DNA of 64,000 bases, from positions 61,001 to 125,000 of the forward strand of contig JAQGDQ010000081.1 of NCBI GenBank assembly GCA_030141605.1, in the 5' to 3' direction. Source of the stretch: Tubiluchus corallicola. Its lineage: Eukaryota; Priapulida; Priapulimorpha; Priapulimorphida; Tubiluchidae. Positions 38,755 through 50,449 of this stretch are shown piece after piece. The position numbers and the translations under genes were made by a program. A model generated the notes under the pieces. That model did no database searches, was not told the origin of the DNA, and worked only from the letters and a program-made list of their open reading frames with translations. Each line of letters opens with the position of its first letter. Within the stretch, counting starts at the first letter, position 1.

Positions 38755-39447
38755 TCAAGATTTTTTCTTCTTACCACTTCCACTACTACAACCACTGCTG
38801 CTATTCCCAGACTTAGACGTCTTTCTATGTTTAACAACCATTTCATACAGTTTAGACAGGGCTTCATCTAAACCCTCTCCTATGATAGCACATGTAGGCT
38901 GAACGTGCCATAAATGATTAAGACTAAGTTCGTGCAACGATAACACCTTTTCTATTTCACTGGGATCTTTAGCGTCCGGTAAGTCCTGTTTGTTCGCCAG
39001 AACTAAAATAGGAACACCGGCATTTTCTGGATACCGCGCAGTTTTCTGTAGTTCCATTTTGGCTTCTTCAAATCGCTCTTCATCACAAGAGTCCACAACG
39101 AATACAATTCCATCCGTGCAGCGTGTATAAGCTTGCCAAAGAGGACGTACTTTATCCTGTCCGCCAACGTCCCAAATCGTGAAACTGGTACCTTTAGCTC
39201 GTCCGGTTGTCATTCGGATTTTTTCACAGTTAAATCCTATAGTTGGCACAGTGTTTATGTATTGGTCAAATTTGAGCCTGTATAGTACAGTTGTTTTACC
39301 TGCCGCATCAAGACCAAGCATGACAACATGTAGCTGCAAACCTGAGCTACCCAATCCGTCAAATATGGAACCGCCCTGACCCATTTTCCCAGAGTCAGAT
39401 AAACTGCTATTAGAGCTTTGACATGCCTTAGGGTAGCAGCACCCCAT
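38755..39447 (-). CDS. ARL4: ARF-like GTPase 4 (ARL4), coding in one exon
   Basis: This is a small GTPase of the ARF family that, as known for ARL4, sits at the plasma membrane and nucleus and recruits cytohesin ARF exchange factors. The sequence shows a GLDAAGKT P-loop, switch II DVGGQ, NKQD, TCAIIG and the ARL4-typical YTRCTDGIVFVVDS. It ends in a lysine-rich tail (GKKKKS), the polybasic targeting signal of this subfamily. Two in-frame ATGs are possible. The one at 39384 gives MGQGGS, a classic N-myristoylation start with a family-like length of 209 residues. The one at 39447 gives MGCCYPKAC, a possible myristoyl-plus-palmitoyl start adding 21 residues. An in-frame TAA lies just upstream. 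The vertebrate ARL4 coding exon is also uninterrupted. Confidence 0.94.
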   Translation of the reverse strand: MGCCYPKACQSSNSSLSDSGKMGQGGSIFDGLGSSGLQLHVVMLGLDAAGKTTVLYRLKFDQYINTVPTIGFNCEKIRMTTGRAKGTSFTIWDVGGQDKVRPLWQAYTRCTDGIVFVVDSCDEERFEEAKMELQKTARYPENAGVPILVLANKQDLPDAKDPSEIEKVLSLHELSLNHLWHVQPTCAIIGEGLDEALSKLYEMVVKHRKTSKSGNSSSGCSSGSGKKKKS

Positions 39448-39459
39448 AAGTGAATACAA

Positions 39460-41762
39460 AGTGGTGACACATTGTTACACCTGAGCACACCTGTATGAAC
39501 GTCTAAAGTCTCACGGTAATAAGGCGTTGCCAAAACCTCTTCCTTAAACGTAGATGTAAAGGTATTGTAATACTTGAGCACGTACCACAGTTTTATAATA
39601 CAGAAGTAACTCCCAGTTACAGTGATCAATGAAAACTGATTACAAAAGTCAAAAATAACTTAAATCACGATCAATGCCCGGTTACTGTCTTGCTGAATAA
39701 TAAATTAAATTCCAAAGACACAAAAATATGAGCTTATCAAGTTTCATATAGAATTTCTGTGCCGAACTTTTTCACAAAGTCTTTGCGTAAATCAGCATTA
39801 TTATTACATTAATTTGTTCTAGATTTTTACGCTGAAAGAGTCGAAGTTCATAATCAATGTTCTGTTGCAAATATTAGTTCACTCACTGAGCACTATCAAA
39901 GCTTTTGTTACTTAAAATCAAAAACTATCCAGGCACATGTGTCCAATTTGAAAATCATAACACCAGTTCACTTGTATCACATTTAATTGACCTGTACATA
40001 TCAAGGAACTAATAAACCTTTCTCTTTCCAACCACCTTTGCTGATTTGATATACGCCTACCTGTCTTACGCATATGTGACTGTACTACTGACTAACCATG
40101 CAGACCAATGAATGAAGACAGCAGGCAAGATGCGAGAACCGGCAGGGATACGGGAAAACAGGGTATGTGTATGTATGTCAGTGCGATGCAGTTTAGTATT
40201 TTAGCGACATCTAGTACGAGTTAACGCAAACATTCTTAATAATAATGATGTTTTTTTAACTAAAGCATCCTCAAGTAGGCCTGGAGTAGGCCATCCTCAA
40301 GTAGGCCGATATTAACTTTTGATAAGTAACTTTGAGTTTTTTGTGCTAGCAAAGCTTCATGTGTTGTATACAGAACATTATTATCAAGTTTTATTAAACT
40401 ACCTCTTTAAGGTTCCAAAAAATTAGAAACTCATACAAAAATAACCTTTATTCCTTAGACGCCTACGAGTCTCACACAGATAGTAATCCTAATACTGACC
40501 CTGGAAGCTATGTAGTTGGACCACTTTTTCTCTAACTGCAGTGTAACAGCTGAAACTTTTCCAATAATTGAGTCTTCTAACCGTTCAGCTTTGTCGTTCT
40601 CGTTCTCTAGTTTGTCCAGATAGCTTTCAGTATCCTTTGTACTGATCGGCGCACTGCAAATTCATATTTATTTCAATAACAGGATCTACCTAATACGTTG
40701 CAGGCTAGTGTCACTACCAGAACTTACTCATAAATCTAAGTCAAGTTCCCAACCTTAATTCGCTGACTCATGTGCTGCTCCTCTTGTCATAGAAGTTAAA
40801 ACAGTTTCGTGAAGTCATCACAAAACACAGGAGTCACCATTCTAGGCCTGAAGACTGCAAAGCTGAAGTAAGCACAAACCGTGGGTAGCAATCTGTCATC
40901 TCTGTTATTTTGATATTGGTTGTGAACTGATAACAAGAAAATATTGCGCTCTTTGCAATGCATTTTTTGCTTACAGTTATATGCATTATTTGTGCTAAAC
41001 TTGGTCAGAAGAAATTTACTTTTACAGAAAGCCAGAAAAGTAAGCAATTTCAACCTGAAATAGTTTCTATTGCGTTGAATAAAGAAATCTAAACGCATCT
41101 AATACATTTTCTCTCTATTTTTTCATTCTTTTCTTTGTTTCTTTCTTTTCCTCTTCCGTTATTATTGCATTTTCTTCTTTCTTCTATTATTTTTCTGTCT
41201 TCTTTTGTTTTGTTTTTGTCGGGCAGCTATACTATTTTTTGTAAAATTAGTCCTCAGTCTTAACTGTCAGTTACATACAAATTTCCAGTCCCAGTTGTCC
41301 TGACATCAAATTTTCCGTCTGGCGCCAGTGTGTTTAATGTTAAACTGTGTTAGTGTTGATGCCCAATCGTCTTGGTGCCCACTGCTCAATTGTCAGTTGA
41401 TATATCGTTCAATTGCCAATTTCAATGTGCGAAGGCCTAAACCTACTCAACCAAAATCGAATTACAACAGAATGAAACGTAACTTAAATAATTATTCTAG
41501 CGTCTCACAAAGTTTGTGATCACGTTATTTTGCAGCTTATAGTTGTTTTTGCATTTTACTGAAACTAAAAAAGGAATGAAGCTGAGACTGAGAGTACTTC
41601 ATAAAATCTAGCTTTAAGTGAGCTGCGCGTGGTAAAAACAAATGAAGCTTCTGTGCGTCAAATTTCTAATCGAAATCGCCGTTTGGAATAATATGGCAAC
41701 CCAAGTATGACTTTGTAGACAAAATTGACGAATTATAAAAAAGCTCTGTTCTTACTACAGCA
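39460..41762. other. Intergenic region between ARL4 and MRPS34
   Basis: No coding exon was found. On the minus strand a GC-richer segment at about 40062-40200 ends in a donor-like ACAG|GTAGGC, and acceptor-like CAG sites lie near 39487. A 5' untranslated exon of ARL4 is possible here. A short duplication of ATCCTCAAGTAGGCC occurs at about 40267-40310. Confidence 0.35.
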
Positions 41763-44700
41763 ATGCCAACAGTAAAAGTTATAGGTCGTCGTACTTCTTT
41801 TAGAGGAAAATGTCTATTTGAGTTGTTGTGTAATTTGAAAAACTTCGGAAAGGGCAGAGTTGTAGTGCGAAGCATTTTTGAAGACCGTTTTCCAGATGAG
41901 CCAAGTTATTATGTTATAACAAAAGTGCAACCAAAGATGGACCCGGTAAGTTAAATACCATTTTCCATGTCGCTTATTTTGAGAATAGATTCTCTGCTTG
42001 ATTTTGATCTATAACTCGTACATAGTTTAACTTTCTAAGATTAGATTATAGATGTATGCAAACAGTTGAACTTCTTTTGCAATGCTTGAAAAAAGTAAAA
42101 TTTTCGGGAAACAGTTAATGCTGACTTCATTATTGTTGATTCCAAACAATGACCCCACCTGACGTTCAAACTGGACATGTATGGTGCTGGTCATCATCAC
42201 CTTCGTTATATGTACTAAGTTACTAAATATGCTAATAAGGTACATAGCAATGAATCTACATAGGTGTAGTGAACTTAGTGAGAATGAGTGATAGTGGAAA
42301 TGATTTGAGTTGATGAAAATTAGTATGGTGTCTGGTTTACTTATGGAGTTATGAAATGTCATGACTGTCAATAGTTAGAGTCACGTGAAACTTTTACTTT
42401 GAATAATGAATTGAACTGCGAACAAAATTATATCATTATTTAAGTGCTACTGGACAACACAGATTACCGAACGGCAATATGTTAATGTCATTCAATGTAA
42501 TTATGTCATTCAATGTAATTATGAGAGGCGAATTTCCAACGGTATGTAAAATGGCAAACGTGACTCCAATCCATAAAAAAGATCCAAAATGTGATCCCAT
42601 GAATTATCGCCCAATTTCCGTAATCCATTGTTTCGGCAAAGTTTGGGAAAGGGTAATTTATGATCAGATAAATTCATATGTAAATAAACATGAACTTTTA
42701 TCAAAACATCAGTTTGGCTTCCGTAAACACCATTCAACCATTGACGCCCTAATACACACAACAGAAAATTGGAGACATAGTTTAGACAACAAGCAATACA
42801 TTTTAGCAGCATTTTTGGATTTAAGTAAAGCTTTCGATAGCATTAATCACGAACTACTTTACGATAATTTAAAACAAATCGGATTAGATTCGATATCGTT
42901 AAAACTGATACAAAATTATCTCAAAGATAGACAACAACGAGTAAAGTTAGATACAACCAACTTTTCTGACTGGGCCACGTTAAACAGAGGTATACCGCAA
43001 GGAACACTACTAGGTCCGTTATTATTTTGCCTATATATAAACAACATATCCAGTGTATTAAAACACTCACAAATAACGCAATACGCTGATGACACTACAA
43101 TCTACATAGCCCATGAAAATGTCCAAACTGCAAAAAATTATTTAGAAGAAGATATAAAAAATATAAATATGGCATTTAGTCATTACAAGCTAAAAATGAA
43201 TAATGACAAAACAGAATTCATGATACTGTCACCCTCATTAAATACTAATGATGCATCATCAACCACTTTGACAATAGATAATGCTGTAATCAAACAAACT
43301 AACAATGTTAAATTCCTGGGCATACAAGTAGACAATAATCTTTCATGGGATGATCACTTTAATAACATATACACAAAAATGGCATCTAGCACATCATATC
43401 TCCGACAAGTTAAAGGGCAACTAACAAAGGAAACTAAAACACTAATATATAAAACTTTAGTTCTACCACACTTCTTATATGGATGTACGCTACTTCAAAA
43501 AACCAAAAGAGAAAATTACTTAAAATTAAATCTCCTTCAAAACTATGCATTGAGATACATAGCTGGGTACTCATACAAACACAAGGCAGGTAGACAAAAA
43601 TTCAAAGCTTCAACAACTAACCTGAGAAAAACTTTAAAATTCCCAATCATTGAAGCACACAAAGAATATTTTACTCTGCTTTTTATATTTAAATACATTA
43701 ACAACATCAGCAAACCATTCCAGAATAACAGATTTACCTTTTTTCCAAATCCTATCGTTAATTCCAGAACAAGCAATCTAAAACAAATTAGGACAAATAC
43801 CCACTATGGAACGAACTCTGTAATCAAACAAGCAATTTTACTTTGGAATTCTCTACCATTACAGGTTAAACAAATCAAGTCCCTATCAGCATTTAAAACA
43901 AAATTAAAATCACTAATATTAACCAGATATGAAATACCATCACACCAGTACGACAACATACACACTAATTCCGAATTCATATACCCACGGCCATATTAAT
44001 TAAATCATAGTTTTTTTTTATATTTTTTTGTGTATAGTTGTAAATATGGTTGATTTTATTCGTCATTACTGCACAGTAGTTTAGATTGCACTGACGCATT
44101 TGCCTTCAGCAGTGTAAGTTTTTATTAACTAACAGTGATTGATTATCTCTATAAAGTTTTTATCAGTGATTATCAATGTTTTTAATGGCAAATAAAGATT
44201 ATTATATATATATATATATATTATGAGTTTGAGCTGAAAATGGATTGATGATGTCAATACGTGAATTCTGAAGCAAAGGACACTGGAGAAAGTAATGAAG
44301 GGTATCGTCCAAGTTAGATAAGAAATTATATGACTGGCAAGTAGGCTGCAGCCAAACCTCATCCTAGCAAGATGAATTTGACAAATCTCGGTCCCTAGAT
44401 ACTTGTTTTTAATTCTTCCAAGTCGTCTATCATATTTTTAAACTGTCTTAGAGCGGATGTGTAAAATTTCATATTGTCTTGAAGCTAATTCTTTAGGTTA
44501 ATGGATGAAATGATGAGTTATGAAATAATATTATTCCTACATAGCATGTGCAAAAATGATGCGAGTTATGTAAAGCATAATTAGAAGTTAACTGCCCAAG
44601 AGTAACAGCAAGAATATTAGTTAAACAGTAAGTGTCATGCCATTTTGCTTCTTTTGGATAGATTATAAAATTTATAATATTTCATCGAATTCTTAGTGTA

Positions 44701-46360
44701 TTAAGCCTCACTTCATTATACAACAGATCGTGGGAACTACCCCTGACCGCAGCAGATATTAAACGAGTTGCTTCTGATTGTATACCTCAAGCTCATTGGA
44801 CTGAGTAGCTGAACACTTATCCCATTACGTTTTACAACATGCATATTCTAAAACTGGACAAATAAAACTAAAATAAAATGTCAATAGAGACTTCCAAACA
44901 TAAATACACTTAAATCATCTTGATTAAATTAAGACATAGTCTGGCTCTACTACTTATCTCACCAATGTGATAACCCCAGTGTCTATTATTGAAAAAGGTT
45001 AAATCAAGATACCCTATGGTGACCTTAACACAAGTTTATATATATATAAATGATGACATCCCATAACAATGGTTGCTACGAATTTGATTAAAGATTTATG
45101 TGCTAATGGCATGTGAGGAAAAATAGGATCTGATGATGTTTGAAATGTGGGAGTAAGTTTTGTAGGTTCATTAATAACTCAAATAAAACCAAAATTTTGT
45201 TGAATAAAGTGTAACATAATATATATATAATCATTGCACACTTTACATCTTCATCAAAGAATCTGGTTGAACTTCACATAAACATCTCTTTTAGTGCTAA
45301 AAATATTATGAGTGAATGGTGTCATGTTATTTTTGTTGGGTCTTAATATACTCTTAATTTTGATATTTAATGTATTTTTGCTCATAACTAATAGATATTT
45401 CTCAAATGTTTGCCATATGGGGTACCCATAACATATACATTTGATGAAATGAGTAGTGGCCGTTGGATATTATGAGTGTGCTATACATTTCTGTAGTGAG
45501 CTTGCATAAATTTTGTATTTAAGAAAAATGCTTTTCTTTGTTCGTTAATATATAGCTTTTTAAAGTGTTTTTTACAATTGCATGCTTTTACAGCTACCAT
45601 ACGGTGTCTCAGCATTTCACGTGTTGCAAATTACACACCAATTCACAGCCGTTTATTAAGGAGTGTGCCTTTATAAAACTTTATGCATTTCTTATATGCA
45701 AACAATTATATCATGTAATGTATTCTATGTTCATTGTTACTATGATAATTATCAAGGGGCATCAATGTTATTGGAATGTGGTATTTTGAACACCTGGCAT
45801 TTGAAGACATTTAATAAAAAGCCCACAATAAAGAAAATTGGATCTGTTCATAATTTATAAAAAGAATGATTCTTCTATTAAGAATTATTTCCTTGTTAAC
45901 TGAATGCAATTTATTATAGTGGGGTGATGGGTAAATATTTTTTTGTAATAAAGTAGCTAAACAAGCATTAAAAGTGCAGGTATTGTTGGTCTTTAACGAA
46001 ATTTAAACAGCATCACTTTTACAGGATTTTGAAGGAGGAACTGCTTGGGGACACAAAGTGTTCAGAGGACTACCACTTGGGGAACGCATGATTAAATCAG
46101 GTTTCAAAGCAGACTGGAGACTTATACCACGAAATGAGGAACACAAGTACTTAGAGTGGAAGCGAACAGAACCTTTTGTGCATAAACAAATCAACACTCA
46201 TATAAAATTTCCACCTCTACTTAGAGAAATTATTCTAGAGGAATGGGATAAAATGGGAAAACCTAGGGACAAAGAACCTTTGCTTCCTATTGAGATCAGG
46301 CAAAAAGACTGGAATAGAGCACGACTTAAAAATTCTGGAGTGGAACAAATGGGACTATGA
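41763..46360 (+). CDS. MRPS34: Mitochondrial small-subunit ribosomal protein mS34 (two coding exons)
   Basis: Coding exons are 41763-41945 and 46025-46360, joined in phase 0 (donor CCG|GTAAGT, acceptor TTTACAG|GAT), giving 172 residues. The protein belongs to the mitochondrial 28S ribosomal subunit. The match rests on KNFGKGRVVVRSIFEDRF, the PSYYVITKVQP core, the TAWG motif after the splice, DWRLIPRNEE and FPPLLREIILEEW. The vertebrate protein has about 45 more N-terminal residues. Here ATG 41763 starts directly at the conserved IGR segment, so either the invertebrate form is shorter or a further 5' exon exists; a CTTACTACAG acceptor-like sequence abuts the ATG. The 4.1-kb intron contains a sense-strand LINE. 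AATAAA lies at 46546. IQCK is convergent downstream. Confidence 0.9.
42479..43999 (+). CDS. LINE reverse transcriptase, 5'-truncated but open
   Basis: The frame of 506 residues covers most of a non-LTR reverse transcriptase. It has VTPIHKK, NYRPISV, FGFRKHHST, FLDLSKAFD (112-120), GIPQGTLLGPLLF (171-183), QYADDT (201-206, the catalytic box), the KTEFMILS region, KFLGIQVDNNLSW and a C-terminal ILLWNSLP block. No endonuclease domain precedes it: homology starts at about residue 17, immediately after the 18-bp duplication. The organisation fits a CR1/L2/Jockey-group element; finer assignment would need a tree. It lies in the intron of MRPS34 in the sense orientation. The open frame suggests a young insertion, but the missing 5' half means it cannot retrotranspose autonomously. 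Confidence 0.93.
   Translation: MLMSFNVIMSFNVIMRGEFPTVCKMANVTPIHKKDPKCDPMNYRPISVIHCFGKVWERVIYDQINSYVNKHELLSKHQFGFRKHHSTIDALIHTTENWRHSLDNKQYILAAFLDLSKAFDSINHELLYDNLKQIGLDSISLKLIQNYLKDRQQRVKLDTTNFSDWATLNRGIPQGTLLGPLLFCLYINNISSVLKHSQITQYADDTTIYIAHENVQTAKNYLEEDIKNINMAFSHYKLKMNNDKTEFMILSPSLNTNDASSTTLTIDNAVIKQTNNVKFLGIQVDNNLSWDDHFNNIYTKMASSTSYLRQVKGQLTKETKTLIYKTLVLPHFLYGCTLLQKTKRENYLKLNLLQNYALRYIAGYSYKHKAGRQKFKASTTNLRKTLKFPIIEAHKEYFTLLFIFKYINNISKPFQNNRFTFFPNPIVNSRTSNLKQIRTNTHYGTNSVIKQAILLWNSLPLQVKQIKSLSAFKTKLKSLILTRYEIPSHQYDNIHTNSEFIYPRPY
42487..42522. repeat. 18-bp exact tandem duplication at the LINE 5' end
   Basis: GTCATTCAATGTAATTAT occurs twice without a gap (42487-42504 and 42505-42522), just where homology to reverse transcriptase begins. 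It may be a by-product of 5'-truncated integration. I found no third copy at the 3' end of the element, so it is not a normal target-site duplication. Confidence 0.85.
42505..44222 (+). mobile_element. 5'-truncated CR1/L2-like LINE insertion in the MRPS34 intron
   Basis: The insertion runs from the first reverse transcriptase homology through a ~220-bp 3' UTR to AATAAAG followed by a TAT(AT)n tract near 44205-44222. A short microsatellite tail rather than poly-A is typical of CR1/L2-type ends. The exact borders are inferred, since no empty site is available for comparison. Confidence 0.7.
44223..46024 (+). other. Remaining MRPS34 intron sequence
   Basis: AT-rich intron with short TA repeats near 45040 and 45220. 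No exon or further mobile element is recognised. The intron ends in TTTTACAG at 46017-46024. Confidence 0.6.
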
Positions 46361-47626
46361 AATGAAAGAATGTGGTTTTATAAAAATTTTGTGTTGTTTT
46401 TAAAAAAAATTATACTTTGTCCATCTTGAAGGCAGACCCTTAGATCAGGACCAGTTTCTAAGAGGTAGTCCTCTCCAACTCTGACTACGATGCTGCAAGG
46501 ATGGTAATCGGTGACATTCTCCAATAGAATGAAATTATATTGTCAAATAAAAATATCATGTCTATAGTATAGCTTTCTAAGCGCTTCTTAGAGACAAGTG
46601 AGTGAAGCAACCTGGGTCATTTCAGTTTGTTCCTCTAGAAATAACTATTATGATGGTTTCCCCTTAAATGCAGAAACCAATGTTTTGAATGAGGAAAAAA
46701 TGTCAAAGGTAACTATTAAAATCATGTTACAAAACATTTTAAAACTGCATAGAGTGTATTTACTGACACTGTATGTTGTTTACGTAATTCTAGAATGTCA
46801 TCCTTATTAAAGAACAAAATTGGTGAATTTTCACCTATTGAAAGGACACACCTGAAAATTTTATATCAGTTAGATGTTAGATATAATTTCACTGTAAACA
46901 GAGTTCACATTATGTAACTCTCACGCTTTCTACTATATGCAGCAGTTTCAATCAACTCTTGAGGGTGGTTAACCAATTCTGGTAAGATATTTACAATTTG
47001 TAAAGCATTGGCAAAAAACTAGCTGTACCCATATGATGCCGTTTCATTAAACTAGTAATAATAGTACATTTTCACAAGTTTAATAATCACTTTTCATCAG
47101 TTCTTTGTTTGCTGGAATGAGCCATTTGGATTACCAAGAATTTCTTTTCAAATAACTAAAACTATTATAATCCCATAACTAATTTTATGACTTTTTAAAA
47201 CATGTTTTCAAATTACATTTTTGCTTTACTTATTATATTAATTGCAAGTAGCCATTAGCCAATTATAAACTTTTTCTGTTGAAATGGAAAACACCTGTTT
47301 GTTACATTTTAATTTCCTTTGTAAATATTATCCTGCATAAATTCCCCATAATATCTTCCAAGGTTCACCAAAATTGTCTCATTAGCATGAGCGTTTTAAA
47401 AAAATCAAAGCAAATAACCATTGATGACTTGCTGATTTGGTGAGTTGAAGTATGACATGTATATTCTTTTATGCATTTAAAAACAACACGGCTGTTTATT
47501 TAGTCTTTTTCACGAAATGGGTGATTCTGTTAGCCTTTGAATGAAATTTTCTGATTCACTAAATTTAAAAATTTATTTAACAATTCACCAGTACAAGATA
47601 TACAAAAAGTGAAAGTTGATCTAGCA
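46361..47626. other. Convergent intergenic region of MRPS34 and IQCK
   Basis: The 3' ends of the two genes face each other. A plus-strand AATAAA lies at 46546-46551. Minus-strand AATAAA signals lie at 47495-47500 and 47572-47577. No other gene is seen. Confidence 0.6.
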
Positions 47627-50298
47627 TCACAGCTCAGAGGCTTCGGAGAAATTAAATTCATCTGCTTTATCAGTGCTTTTTTCTTTCTGCATTTCCGTTG
47701 TTTTGTATATATAATGTTCCTGTAACTGCTGTAAGGTGGTTTCACTAATGTTTATTTTCACATTTGGAGCTCCTTTTAGGTCCCTTTGATATTCTCTAAG
47801 TTCCTGTACCTCTGGGCTTCGCCGTACCTGAAATCATAAACAGTTTAATCTTAAAATAGTTTTAGCAACTCCAAAGTAATATAGCTACATGCTGGCTGAT
47901 TACTAATGATGTTTGTGAAACTCATACCTGCGAGGTATATCAACTTTTTATATCAGAACTCTTTCAGTTTACTAAAGGTATTAGTGCTGCAGCAGTGCTT
48001 TGCACATTAATTCATATTAACAGACAACATTGATGATAGCTTTTTATATGTCTAAACTTAAAAACAACATACCATGTAACCTCTTACGAAAGCTTGAATG
48101 ACGACTGCTGCTTCTTCCTCTGTCCACAGTACTGAAAGTGGTAAAGGTGGACGTGGGCTAAAACATAATAATCAAAACATATTAATTTTTATTATAACAA
48201 CAAGTAAAGATTATGGAACATTTTTTGCTTTAGCTGACTTTGGCAGTTACAAAAATACATGTAACGTGTTTCCTCAAGCAATAATGTCACTCCTATACAA
48301 GACGAATAAAATATGCAGTACAGTGTTTATTCCGCAGACAGTGCTAGGCAGAGTTGAGCTAGGCTAGTAATTGGATGGTTGACTATCGAGAAGAGTTTTG
48401 GAGGTTCCATGTGCCCATAAAACATTGCTATTTCTCTCATGAAAACATTAATGAAGAAGGCTTCAATAATTGTACAAGTTTATATTTAAGACACTGCTGT
48501 CAAATTCAAAAAGTAAATTATTGTCTATAGCGAATGCTTCAAACAGGCTATTATTGTGCACTGCTAATATAATTGTAAAAATTCAGGTATCACAGCTCAT
48601 AACTACAATATAAAACTGTAAGCCTGCTTTTAAGTCCGCTAAACAATAGCTAACCTAAGATAAAAACATTATTTGTACTTCAGTAGCGATACTTACTGTT
48701 CAGCAAGCCATTTTTCTACAAAAGGTATGTCATAAAGAGTCATTTCAGTACGGTCAACCACATAGGTTGGGTTACGGCTGCAAAAATTAATTAGTTATTA
48801 TTATTTAATTAGTTTACTACATTCATTTTTAACGCTCAGTCCTAATTATTGTTTACTTTAAACTATCCAATCGAATTTATCAAACCATCTCAAAATTTTT
48901 GGGATGTCAAACTAGCCATGTTCCTCAGTTTTAATATACATGCACTGTAATTAAACTTTGACAACAAATGCACTAGTCAGTTTGTAGTGTATAATTTCAA
49001 ATAAAAGTTTGGTACATGTGTCTTTAACTGAGTTTTAGTCAAATATTTTGTAATAATGTCAGCAGTCATATCTGGCAATAGAAATGGTTCAGTTTCGGCA
49101 TCTTCAAAGTGCTCTAAATAAAGTTACAAATGACCAAATGTAAATATTGTTTTGGAAAGCTCAGTATACAGTAATCACAAAATTTGCCAAGACAATGTGT
49201 TCTCAGTACAGTATGCTCTGCCTCAGTAGTGAGACTTTCTGTAAGCGCAGAAAGCTCCATTATATTGATATTAATATTTACATGCCTGTATATATGTGTC
49301 GAATATCACATTGAATAGTTTTAATTGTCATGGATCCCATCTCTAACAGAGGAAACACATAGTAGCTCAATTTGAATGATTTATTTGAGAAGATGAACAA
49401 GAGATTGGATAAGGACTGATTCATTCATCCATGCTTGTAACCCATTTCATTGTTTTTTTCAAAATTCCAATTCATTCCCCAAACTGTAATGTGCTGATAT
49501 CCCATTATGCACTATAAATAGACTAGTAATGCTGCAGTTCAATAGGAATGTTAACTTTATTTTGTTTATTCATTTATTAGGAATAAAAGCTACTAAGTCT
49601 GAAAGAAACTTACGCATATAACCATTCGGTCAGAAAATCTAAACCATTAAACTTCGTTTGTTTTCTCTGTAATGAAAAAGCAAATTTCTGTAGTTTGTGG
49701 ATGAATGAGACACAGTAGCAGTAGCGAGTACAGCAGTAGCAGTAGCACTACTTATACAATATGGCTAAATATAAAAGTAAAATGCTGCCATCTTGCCATC
49801 ACATACATGAAAAAACTTTATTTTTTGCAAGCAGAACACCACTCCTTTGGCCTAATATGTATTGACGGCTTATTTATTCTATGACGGTGACTTAATATAC
49901 ATAATCGCAGATTGAGTTAGGATATATTTTGAGGCTTTGACTTCACCTGACATTTCCCACTGTTTAAAAAGAAATGATCTGTCTGCCAGGTGCATATAGC
50001 TGGTTTATAAACTCACCATCATAGATAGTTGCTGATTTTTCATTTCTTCTTAATAAAAAAGAACGCGTTTCAGCAAATAGATGGTATTACCACCCCGAAA
50101 ATTTTCCTCTAAAACTGAATACATATAGCTCAATACATATGCCCTTACAGCGATGATATAAATTAAATGGAATGACATTTTAAAACTTATAAATATGTAC
50201 CTCGAAGCATTTCTCAGTCTTTGCTCGTTCAAGAAGTGCTAGAAGAGCTGGGATAACTGCAGGAAGCAAAAAACATTCTACATAATCTGTTGGCGAAC
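47627..50298 (-). CDS. IQCK: IQ motif-containing protein K (five 3' coding exons)
   Basis: Coding exons on the minus strand are 50298-50201, 49666-49614, 48777-48697, 48157-48073 and 47827-47627. All junctions are GT-AG and the phases agree throughout. Joined, they read (S)PTDYVECFLLPAVIP, then EKCFERKQTKF, FLTEWLYARNP, IPFVEKWLAEHPRPPLPLS, LWTEEEAAVVIQAFVRGYMV and RRSPEVQELREYQRDL. This order is specific for IQCK, including the IQ motif (VIQAFVRGYMVRR) that would bind calmodulin-type EF-hand proteins. The function of IQCK is poorly known. Individual exons are too short to stand out on their own. The first exon found begins two bases into a codon, so one or more 5' exons remain unlocated; LINE debris lies directly upstream. 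The stop is TGA at 47627-47629. Confidence 0.88.
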
Positions 50299-50449
50299 CT
50301 GGTTATTTTAGAAATATAATTATTAATATTACATTCTTCAAGTTTGTATGTAGAATTTTGATACATGAAGTTTTTAAACACAGGAAAAACTGTTAAACTA
50401 GCACATGCTTGCTTGCTTGCGAAGTCTAAGAGACCTAGCCATAACAATG

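Noticed and set aside
39459-39459. ARL4 start four codons upstream of MGCC
   Set aside because: The codon there is TTG, not ATG, and gives no advantage over the two real in-frame ATGs.
42519-42812. 97-codon minus-strand frame
   Set aside because: Antisense shadow of the LINE reverse transcriptase.
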